DNA from: Rhodobacterales bacterium UBA3080 | GTDB taxonomy: Bacteria; Pseudomonadota; Alphaproteobacteria; Rhodobacterales; Rhodobacteraceae | DNA: 10,464 nt | Assembly (NCBI GenBank): GCA_002366645.1 | Contig: DFBM01000174.1 | Coordinates: forward strand, 15,796-26,259 | Direction: 5' to 3' | Part shown: positions 5,372-10,464 of the stretch, piece by piece | Position numbering within the stretch: the stretch's first letter is position 1 | Layout of the letters: the number at the start of each line of letters is the position of its first letter | The notes under the pieces: model-generated | Told to the model about the DNA's origin: nothing | Databases searched by the model: none | Seen by the model: the letters and a program-made list of their open reading frames with translations, nothing else | Program-made: the position numbers and the translations under genes

Positions 5372-6502
5372 GTGAAAAACGTATCGTTCAAAGTTCATCA
5401 AACCCAAGGCAAAGCACGCACAGGCGTACTTCACACCCCACGTGGCGATATCCGTACGCCCGCTTTTATGCCGGTCGGAACGGCCGCAACCGTCAAAGCC
5501 ATGATGCCCGAGAGCGTTGCTGCAACCGGTGCGGATATTCTGTTAGGCAATACGTACCATCTGATGTTGCGCCCAACGGCCGAGCGGATCGAACGTCTTG
5601 GCGGGCTACATAAGTTCATGAACTGGGATAAGCCGATCCTTACAGATTCCGGCGGGTTTCAGGTGATGAGCCTGACAGGCTTGCGAAAACTGACCGAAGC
5701 AGGGGTGAAATTCAAATCCCACATCGACGGGTCGGAACACAATCTTACGCCCGAACGCTCCATGGAAATACAGCGGATGCTCGGCAGTGATATTGTTATG
5801 TGTTTTGACGAGTGCACGCCATATCCAGCAACGGAAGAGGTGGCAACGGATTCGATGCGCATGTCAATGAGATGGGCGCAGCGTTCAAAGGATGCATTCG
5901 GAGACCGGCCTGACCATGCGCTGTTTGGCATCCAGCAGGGCAGTACTATCCCGCATTTACGACAGGAAAGTGCGGATGCGTTGAAAGACATTGGTTTTGA
6001 CGGTTATGCGATTGGCGGTCTGGCTGTGGGCGAAGGGCAGGAGGCGATGTTCGACGTACTCGATTATGCGCCCGGCATGTTACCCGAAGATAAACCACGT
6101 TATCTGATGGGAGTCGGCAAGCCCGACGATATCGTGGGTGCCGTGCAACGTGGCGTGGATATGTTTGATTGTGTTTTGCCGTCGCGGTCTGGCCGAACCG
6201 GTCAGGCACAAACGCGGATGGGTGCGGTTAATATGCGCAACGCCCGCCATATGGACGACCCGCGACCTTTGGACGAAGAGTGTGCTTGTCCGACGTGCCA
6301 GAACTATTCTCGCGCCTATTTGCACCACGTGCACAAAGCCAACGAAATCATCGCCAGTATGCTTCTGACATGGCATAACCTGCATTATTATCAGGAGTTG
6401 ATGCAGGGTTTACGCGCCGCCATTGCGTCCGGAACACTTGACGACTTCGTCGCCGCGTTTCACACAAGACGTGCGATTGGCGATATACCGGTATACGGCT
6501 AA
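5372..6502 (+). CDS. tgt: queuine tRNA-ribosyltransferase (tRNA-guanine transglycosylase)
   Basis: A 376-residue, full-length bacterial Tgt, which replaces guanine at wobble position 34 of GUN-anticodon tRNAs with preQ1 in the queuosine pathway. DSGGFQ (92-97) carries the active-site Asp92. GGLAVGE (215-221) is the substrate-binding loop. GVDMFDCVLPSRSGR (261-275) contains the nucleophile Asp266. The zinc site is Cys304, Cys306 and Cys309 with His335, matching the spacing in Zymomonas Tgt. The start is GTG: AGGA (5362-5365) sits 6 bases before it, and the MKNVSFKV N-terminus is typical. It is divergent from sufT and followed, after 200 bp, by lon in the same direction. No clear intrinsic terminator follows. 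No other queuosine gene (queA, queF) is in the window. Confidence 0.97.
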   Translation: MKNVSFKVHQTQGKARTGVLHTPRGDIRTPAFMPVGTAATVKAMMPESVAATGADILLGNTYHLMLRPTAERIERLGGLHKFMNWDKPILTDSGGFQVMSLTGLRKLTEAGVKFKSHIDGSEHNLTPERSMEIQRMLGSDIVMCFDECTPYPATEEVATDSMRMSMRWAQRSKDAFGDRPDHALFGIQQGSTIPHLRQESADALKDIGFDGYAIGGLAVGEGQEAMFDVLDYAPGMLPEDKPRYLMGVGKPDDIVGAVQRGVDMFDCVLPSRSGRTGQAQTRMGAVNMRNARHMDDPRPLDEECACPTCQNYSRAYLHHVHKANEIIASMLLTWHNLHYYQELMQGLRAAIASGTLDDFVAAFHTRRAIGDIPVYG

Positions 6503-6560
6503 TTCGTTTGGTACCAGAAAACTAGGTTACTGGTTGCAGGCTTCGCGTTGGCACCGCAGG

Positions 6561-6589
6561 TTTTTTGCCGGTTTTTTAGCGAGTTTTTT
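6561..6589 (+). repeat. three phased T6 tracts upstream of the lon promoter
   Basis: Runs of exactly six T lie at 6561-6566, 6572-6577 and 6584-6589, starting 11 and 12 bp apart, close to one DNA helical turn. Phased A/T tracts bend DNA. The last ends 7 bp before the CCCTTGAA element, where curvature or an UP-like element could assist transcription. No stable hairpin precedes the first run, so a tgt terminator is less likely, though not excluded. Confidence 0.5.
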
Positions 6590-6596
6590 GCCGCCG

Positions 6597-6627
6597 CCCT
6601 TGAAACCCACCCGAATTCCAGCCATCT
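6597..6627 (+). promoter_or_regulatory. RpoH (sigma32)-type heat-shock promoter of lon
   Basis: CCCTTGAA (6597-6604) is an exact match to the core of the sigma32 -35 element, and CCATCT (6622-6627) matches the CCATnT core of its -10, with 17 bp between CTTGAA and CCAT. This is within the known spacing for RpoH promoters. Transcription would begin near 6634, giving a leader of about 70 bases before the lon ATG. lon is a classic RpoH-regulon gene, so context and motif agree. Confidence 0.7.
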
Positions 6628-6643
6628 CTTTTACCAGATGATG

Positions 6644-6683
6644 GAAGCACCGACGTTGCCGGATAACCGGAACAAGGTGCTTT
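6644..6683 (+). promoter_or_regulatory. nested hairpin in the lon 5' leader
   Basis: AAGCACC (6645-6651) pairs with GGTGCTT (6676-6682), extendable by a G-U pair. Inside it CCGG (6659-6662) pairs with CCGG (6667-6670) around the loop ATAA. The structure ends 7 bases before the TGAGGA ribosome binding site (6691-6696). There is no T-run after it, so it is not a terminator. It could influence translation or stability of lon mRNA, which is inference. Confidence 0.45.
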
Positions 6684-6702
6684 GCTAAAATGAGGAATAC
6701 CT

Positions 6703-9111
6703 ATGACAGACTCGAGCAGCATAACTTTTCCGGTCCTTCCACTACGTGATATAGTGGTTTTCCCCCACATGATCGTTCCGCTTTTTGTCGGCCGCGAAAA
6801 ATCTGTGCGGGCTTTGGAAGAAGTGATGCAAGACGACAAACAAATTCTGTTGTCCAGCCAAATGGATGCCAGTGAAGACGAGCCGACAACTGAATCCATC
6901 CATACAACCGGCGTTCTGGCGAATGTCCTGCAATTGCTGAAGCTACCTGATGGGACCGTGAAGGTTCTTGTTGAGGGCAAGCAGCGGGTGCAAATCACTC
7001 GTTTCCTCGAAAACGAAGAGTTTTTCGAGGCAGAAGCCTTGCTGGTCAACGAAGACGAGGCGGATTCCGATATGGTGACGGCGCTTTCGCGTTCGGTTAC
7101 CGACGAGTTCGAAAAATACGCACGTTTGAACAAAAACGTACCCGAAGACGCGGTTTCTGCTGTTCAGGAAGCCGACAACGCGGTGAAACTGGCCGATACG
7201 GTTGCCGGTCATCTTGGTGTGCCGATCGAGGAAAAACAGAAGCTTTTGGAAATCGCGGATGTCGCACAGCGACTGGAGCGTATCTACGAGCTAATGCAAA
7301 GCGAGCTGTCTGTTTTGAAAGTCGAGAAAAAGATCAAGTCGCGTGTGAAAACCCAAATGGAACGGACGCAGCGCGAGTATTATCTTAACGAACAGATGAA
7401 AGCGATTCAGAAGGAGCTCGGCGACGGTGAAGAAGGCCAGAGCGAGATCGGTGAACTTGAAGATCGTATCGCCAACGTCAAGCTTTCCAAAGAAGCCTTG
7501 GAAAAGGCAGAGGGAGAGCTCAAGAAGCTCAAGAATATGTCGCCAATGTCGGCTGAAGCTACGGTTGTTCGGAATTACCTCGACTGGATGTTGTCCATTC
7601 CTTGGGGTAAACGCAGCCGTGTAAAGAAAGACCTGAACATGGCGCAAGCGGTTCTGGACAAGGATCATTACGGCCTTGAAAAGGTCAAAGAACGCATCGT
7701 CGAATATCTTGCCGTGCAGCAGCGCAGCCAGAAATCACGTGGCCCGATCCTGTGCCTCGTTGGCCCTCCGGGTGTTGGTAAAACGTCTCTCGGCAAATCT
7801 GTTGCCAAAGCAACGGGCCGCGAGTTTATCCGCATTTCCCTTGGTGGTGTGCGCGACGAATCCGAGATTCGTGGCCACCGACGGACCTATATTGGTTCGA
7901 TGCCCGGAAAGTTGATCCAGTCGATGAAGAAAGCGAAAACGATCAACCCGCTTATCTTGCTCGACGAGATCGACAAGATGGGGCAGGACTTCCGTGGTGA
8001 CCCTGCGAGTGCGATGCTAGAGGTGCTGGATCCGGAACAAAATTCGACCTTCGTCGATCACTACCTTGAGGTGGAATATGACCTCAGCAACGTGATGTTC
8101 CTGACCACGGCGAACTCCTACAACATGCCGCGTCCGCTTTTGGACCGGATGGAGGTCATTTCGCTGGCTGGTTACACCGAGCACGAAAAAACCGAAATCG
8201 CACGGCAGCATTTGATCGCCAAACAGGTCAAGGGCCATGGTTTGAAAAAGGGCGAATTCGTTCTAGAGGACGACGCACTATTGGATATCGTGCGGTATTA
8301 CACCCGCGAAGCCGGTGTGCGTAACCTGGAACGCGAGATTGCCAAGCTCTGCCGTAAAGCAGTGACCGAGATCGTGATGAAGCGTGCGGAATCTGTTGTG
8401 GTTAACAGCGAGAACCTTGCAGACCTCCTCGGCGTTCGCCGCTTCAAATTCGGTCTGGCCGAAGAGAAGGATCAGATTGGTGTCGTAACAGGTCTCGCCT
8501 GGACTGAAGTCGGTGGCGATTTGTTGCAGATCGAAGCGTTGCGCCTGCCAGGTAAAGGTCGGATGAAAACGACCGGTAAGCTAGGCGATGTGATGAAGGA
8601 ATCGATTGAGGCCGCGTCCAGTTTTGTACGTTCCAAATCGACCGAGCTTGGCATTACACCGCCGGAGTTCGAGAAAATCGATATCCACGTCCATGTTCCC
8701 GAAGCAGCGACGCCGAAGGACGGCCCAAGTGCCGGTGTAGGCATGGTGACGTCGATAGTTTCTGTTCTGACCGGTATTCCGGTTCGCCGGGATATCGCAA
8801 TGACGGGAGAGGTGACACTTCGCGGAAACGTTCTACCAATCGGCGGTTTGAAAGAAAAGCTGCTGGCAGCGCTACGTGGCGGAATCACAACAGTTCTAAT
8901 TCCGCACGATAACGAAAAGGATCTCGCCGAGATTCCAGACGTTATCAAGGATGGATTGAAAATCATTCCGGTGTCGGATGTGATGGACGTTCTCGAACTT
9001 GCGCTAACGCGGATGCCTGATCCTGTCGAATGGGACGAGGCAGCAGAAGCCGCGAAGGTCGCTGCTGTCGCTGGTGCTGCTGAAACTTCTAGTGCCACAA
9101 TCGCGCACTAA
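6703..9111 (+). CDS. lon: ATP-dependent protease La (LonA)
   Basis: An 802-residue LonA, normal length. This cytoplasmic hexameric AAA+ protease degrades misfolded and selected regulatory proteins. Order of domains: N-terminal LON substrate-binding domain (about 9-205), helical/coiled region (205-310), AAA+ module with Walker A GPPGVGKT (354-361) and Walker B LILLDEID (417-424), and the S16 protease domain with Ser676 in PKDGPSAGVG and Lys719 in GGLKEKLLAA forming the catalytic dyad. The tail is Ala-rich, as is common. The ATG at 6703 follows TGAGGA with 6-bp spacing. An RpoH-type promoter and a leader hairpin lie upstream, consistent with heat-shock control. A strong terminator follows, so it is probably monocistronic. 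hupB, which follows lon in E. coli, is absent here; a tRNA gene comes next. Confidence 0.98.
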   Translation: MTDSSSITFPVLPLRDIVVFPHMIVPLFVGREKSVRALEEVMQDDKQILLSSQMDASEDEPTTESIHTTGVLANVLQLLKLPDGTVKVLVEGKQRVQITRFLENEEFFEAEALLVNEDEADSDMVTALSRSVTDEFEKYARLNKNVPEDAVSAVQEADNAVKLADTVAGHLGVPIEEKQKLLEIADVAQRLERIYELMQSELSVLKVEKKIKSRVKTQMERTQREYYLNEQMKAIQKELGDGEEGQSEIGELEDRIANVKLSKEALEKAEGELKKLKNMSPMSAEATVVRNYLDWMLSIPWGKRSRVKKDLNMAQAVLDKDHYGLEKVKERIVEYLAVQQRSQKSRGPILCLVGPPGVGKTSLGKSVAKATGREFIRISLGGVRDESEIRGHRRTYIGSMPGKLIQSMKKAKTINPLILLDEIDKMGQDFRGDPASAMLEVLDPEQNSTFVDHYLEVEYDLSNVMFLTTANSYNMPRPLLDRMEVISLAGYTEHEKTEIARQHLIAKQVKGHGLKKGEFVLEDDALLDIVRYYTREAGVRNLEREIAKLCRKAVTEIVMKRAESVVVNSENLADLLGVRRFKFGLAEEKDQIGVVTGLAWTEVGGDLLQIEALRLPGKGRMKTTGKLGDVMKESIEAASSFVRSKSTELGITPPEFEKIDIHVHVPEAATPKDGPSAGVGMVTSIVSVLTGIPVRRDIAMTGEVTLRGNVLPIGGLKEKLLAALRGGITTVLIPHDNEKDLAEIPDVIKDGLKIIPVSDVMDVLELALTRMPDPVEWDEAAEAAKVAAVAGAAETSSATIAH

Positions 9112-9131
9112 AGTGACGTTTAAATGAAAAC

Positions 9132-9175
9132 AACGGGCCGCAGATATCTGTCGGCCCGTTTTATTTTTTATTTTG
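9132..9175 (+). terminator. intrinsic terminator of lon
   Basis: AACGGGCCG (9132-9140) and CGGCCCGTT (9152-9160) form a perfect 9-bp GC-rich stem. The intervening CAGATATCTG is itself self-complementary and can extend the stem. A T-rich tail with single A interruptions (to about 9175) follows directly. The structure lies 20 bp after the lon stop and is a textbook rho-independent terminator. Confidence 0.92.
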
Positions 9176-9224
9176 TCTGGTAGAAAATAATTTACAAATC
9201 GGCGCAAGAATTGCGAACTAGTGC

Positions 9225-9253
9225 TTGCCGACCCCGAAATTTATGTTTATCAG
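9225..9253 (+). promoter_or_regulatory. promoter of tRNA-Val
   Basis: TTGCCG (9225-9230) and TATCAG (9248-9253) are 17 bp apart, each a 4/6 match to the sigma70 consensus. Transcription would start near 9260, just before the mature tRNA 5' end at 9267. The stretch after the -10 (CCTCCCACGG) is GC-rich, as in stable-RNA promoters under stringent control. Confidence 0.45.
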
Positions 9254-9266
9254 CCTCCCACGGAAT

Positions 9267-9342
9267 GGGTGATTAGCTCAGTTGGTAGAGCGCTTCCTTT
9301 ACACGGAAGATGTCGGGAGTTCGAGCCTCTCATCACCCACCA
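9267..9342 (+). tRNA. tRNA-Val (anticodon UAC)
   Basis: A complete 76-base cloverleaf with encoded CCA. The acceptor arm GGGTGAT pairs with ATCACCC. The D arm is GCTC..GAGC. The anticodon arm CTTCC/GGAAG encloses loop TTTACAC, giving anticodon TAC (UAC), which reads GUN valine codons, chiefly GUA and GUG. The variable loop has 5 bases. The T arm GGGAG/CTCTC, with one G-U pair, carries TTCGAGC. The discriminator base is A. It lies between the lon terminator and the hydrolase-like gene. Confidence 0.97.
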
Positions 9343-9364
9343 TTACCCTCTCTTCAGCTTACCC

Positions 9365-9392
9365 TTGCAAACTCTTGTGATTGCCGTCTAAT
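9365..9392 (+). promoter_or_regulatory. promoter of the hydrolase-like gene
   Basis: TTGCAA (9365-9370) and TCTAAT (9387-9392, 5/6 match to TATAAT) are 16 bp apart. Transcription would begin near 9399, leaving about 24 bases to the ATG at 9423. This supports the ATG and argues against the TTG at 9381, which falls inside the promoter spacer. The gene could also be read through from tRNA-Val, as I see no terminator between them. Confidence 0.5.
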
Positions 9393-9422
9393 TTCCGGCA
9401 TTCGTTGCTAAGCCGAGGTCAC

Positions 9423-10325
9423 ATGCCCACCACACCATCGCCCTTCGCGAAAATTCGCGATACCGCTGAATCAGAGGGCGGTTTTTTCAGGGAAACCGAA
9501 CGACATTGCATTAGCTATGTTCCCGGAGACGGCGTACTGATCGTCAGCTTCGACAACGCCTTCGGGGTTAAAGTCAAAGAAGACCGTACACCTTGGGGGT
9601 TTGATTATATCACCAGTCAGGGTTGGTCCATTCTGGGCGTCATGGAAAAGGAACCAGATTGGTACCGCCATACTTCGTTGCGCGAGGTATTTGATGAATT
9701 GCGTGATGCTGGGTTTTTCAAGAAGTTCAGAAAAGTGGTATTCTACGGATATTCAATGGGCAGCTACGGCGCGACGGCCTTTTGTACCGCCGCGCCCGGT
9801 GCAACGGTTTTGCTTTATGGAACCCGTGCCACACGCCATAACAAGACGTTCAACGGTGCTGATCTGCCATTTGATACTAGCCGATACGGGGATGTGCGTA
9901 GCGGAATACCTGATGCCGATCGCGTCTTTATGTTTTATGATCCCACAGACGAAACAGATAACTTACACGCAAGAATCTATTCTGGGAGCAATGTTGAAAA
10001 ATTCGAATGTCGCCATCTAGGGCACCACGTTGCCAACGAATTTGCGGGCATGTCTATCCTCAAGCCAATTCTAGACGGGGTTGTTAGTGAAACGTTTACC
10101 CGTCAGCAATTTTATGCGTTATTTCGCAATCGAATGACCTCAATTACGTATGTCCACAAACTGATGTGTGCCGCAATTGCGCGAGGCCATTACGTGTTGG
10201 CGTTGAGGATTGTCATGATAATGAGCGACCGGTTGGAGCCGGGGCGATCAAGGTGGCGTTTTCGGCGGCATCGCAAAGGTTTACGACAAGCGATTGCTAC
10301 AGGTGAAAGCTATGATTTGGGCTGA
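9423..10325 (+). CDS. alpha/beta-hydrolase-fold protein, function unknown
   Basis: A 300-residue cytosolic protein without signal peptide. GYSMGSYGA (109-117) is a nucleophile elbow with Ser111. YDPTDETD (172-179) offers acidic residues, and CRHLGHH (196-202) a histidine, in the order Ser, Asp, His expected for an alpha/beta-hydrolase triad. Strand-like VLIVSFDNAF (38-47) precedes the elbow. I recall similar Roseobacter proteins labelled phosphoadenosine phosphosulfate reductase; the motifs here do not support that name. The C-terminus (about 265-300) is markedly basic (RSRWRFRRHRKGLR). The ATG at 9423 has GAGG (9415-9418) four bases upstream; an in-frame TTG at 9381 lies in the promoter. It sits between tRNA-Val and a probable tRNA-Asp on the same strand. 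Substrate unknown; an esterase or acyl-transfer role, or a non-enzymatic one, are all possible. Confidence 0.8.
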   Translation: MPTTPSPFAKIRDTAESEGGFFRETERHCISYVPGDGVLIVSFDNAFGVKVKEDRTPWGFDYITSQGWSILGVMEKEPDWYRHTSLREVFDELRDAGFFKKFRKVVFYGYSMGSYGATAFCTAAPGATVLLYGTRATRHNKTFNGADLPFDTSRYGDVRSGIPDADRVFMFYDPTDETDNLHARIYSGSNVEKFECRHLGHHVANEFAGMSILKPILDGVVSETFTRQQFYALFRNRMTSITYVHKLMCAAIARGHYVLALRIVMIMSDRLEPGRSRWRFRRHRKGLRQAIATGESYDLG

Positions 10326-10379
10326 TTTGATCGCCCCAATAGCTGGGTTTTTTAAACTTGAAAAATGCTTCGTTTTTTT
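10317..10379 (+). terminator. probable termination region after the hydrolase-like gene
   Basis: Three short hairpins and two T-runs overlap here. TTGGGC (10317-10322) pairs with GCCCCAA (10333-10339) with one bulged C and has the stop codon in its loop. CCCA/TGGG (10335-10347) directly precedes T6 (10348-10353). AAAAATG/CGTTTTT (10361-10377) runs into T7. No single stem is strong, but together they likely end transcription before the next tRNA promoter. Confidence 0.45.
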
Positions 10380-10392
10380 GCCGCTTATCTAC

Positions 10393-10421
10393 TTGACGCG
10401 GCTTTGCCTGCGCCGTAGAAA
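10393..10421 (+). promoter_or_regulatory. promoter of the downstream tRNA
   Basis: TTGACG (10393-10398, 5/6 match) and TAGAAA (10416-10421, 4/6 match) are exactly 17 bp apart, followed by the C-rich discriminator CCCCC. Transcription would start near 10428, about 14 bases before the tRNA 5' end at 10442. This is the stronger of the two tRNA promoters in the window. Confidence 0.6.
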
Positions 10422-10441
10422 CCCCCAATCGATTGGCAGCT

Positions 10442-10464
10442 GCGGTTGTAGCTCAGCTGGTTAG
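10442..10464 (+). tRNA. tRNA, 5' fragment, probably tRNA-Asp
   Basis: The last 23 bases read as a tRNA 5' end: acceptor strand GCGGTTG, then TA, and the D arm beginning GCTCAGCTGGTTAG. The anticodon lies beyond the window. The GCGGTTG acceptor with this D loop resembles alphaproteobacterial tRNA-Asp as I remember it, so the amino acid is an inference; that it is a tRNA is nearly certain. Confidence 0.8.

Noticed and set aside
6527..6625. A 32-codon, lysine-rich minus-strand frame between tgt and lon (MAGIRVGFKGGGKKLAKKPA...)
   Set aside because: It has no properly spaced ribosome binding site, its lysines come from the phased T6 tracts, and its ATG falls within the -10 element of the lon heat-shock promoter. 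Composition explains it better than a gene.
6576..7133. A 185-codon minus-strand frame antisense to the start of lon
   Set aside because: Serine- and arginine-rich sequence without a recognisable domain, fully opposite a certain lon coding region; a frame shadow.
8472..9098. A 208-codon minus-strand frame antisense to the lon protease domain
   Set aside because: Low-complexity Ser/Thr/Pro-rich product mirroring lon codons, with no family match that I can see.
9343..10441. A genomic island with attachment-site duplication at tRNA-Val
   Set aside because: No repeat of the tRNA 3' end is found downstream, and there is no integrase gene.

Overview
The window looks like ordinary chromosome of an alphaproteobacterium of the Rhodobacterales (Roseobacter type). 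The evidence is the close match of TpiA, Tgt, Lon, SufT and the IscA-type protein to alphaproteobacterial forms, a DUF6456/DUF6477 gene pair that I know from Rhodobacterales, and a tRNA-Val(UAC) and tRNA-Asp-like gene of alphaproteobacterial type. No transposase, phage gene, CRISPR array or toxin-antitoxin pair is visible.

Layout, left to right. (1) Positions 1-68, minus strand, hold the first 22 codons of guaA (GMP synthase). It diverges from a 520-residue MttB-superfamily methyltransferase (217-1779). The gap between them holds tandem -10-like sequences and a perfect 12-bp palindrome. (2) A DUF6477 gene (1782-2066, minus) converges on mttB, and its likely intrinsic terminator lies inside the 3' coding end of mttB. 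It diverges from a DUF6456 putative DNA-binding protein (2249-3343), whose promoter overlaps a TTAAC direct repeat. (3) A tight minus-strand cluster runs sufT, an unknown membrane coiled-coil gene, an iscA-like gene, then tpiA (5235 down to 3336). The first three are overlapping or abutting. tpiA and the DUF6456 gene overlap tail to tail by 8 bp. (4) On the plus strand, tgt (queuosine tRNA modification) is followed by a 200-bp spacer and lon. The spacer carries phased T-tracts, a heat-shock (RpoH-type) promoter and a nested hairpin. lon ends in a strong intrinsic terminator. (5) tRNA-Val, an alpha/beta-hydrolase-fold gene with its own promoter, and the first 23 bases of a probable tRNA-Asp with its promoter close the window.

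Functionally this is mostly housekeeping: purine synthesis, glycolysis, Fe-S cluster assembly, tRNA modification, protein quality control and tRNAs. The less understood parts are the solitary MttB-family enzyme, the DUF6456/DUF6477 pair, the membrane coiled-coil protein built into the Fe-S operon, and the hydrolase-like gene between two tRNA genes. I see no clearly new multi-gene system. The best candidates for unexplored biology are the DUF6456/DUF6477 module and the 136-residue protein between sufT and the iscA-like gene.
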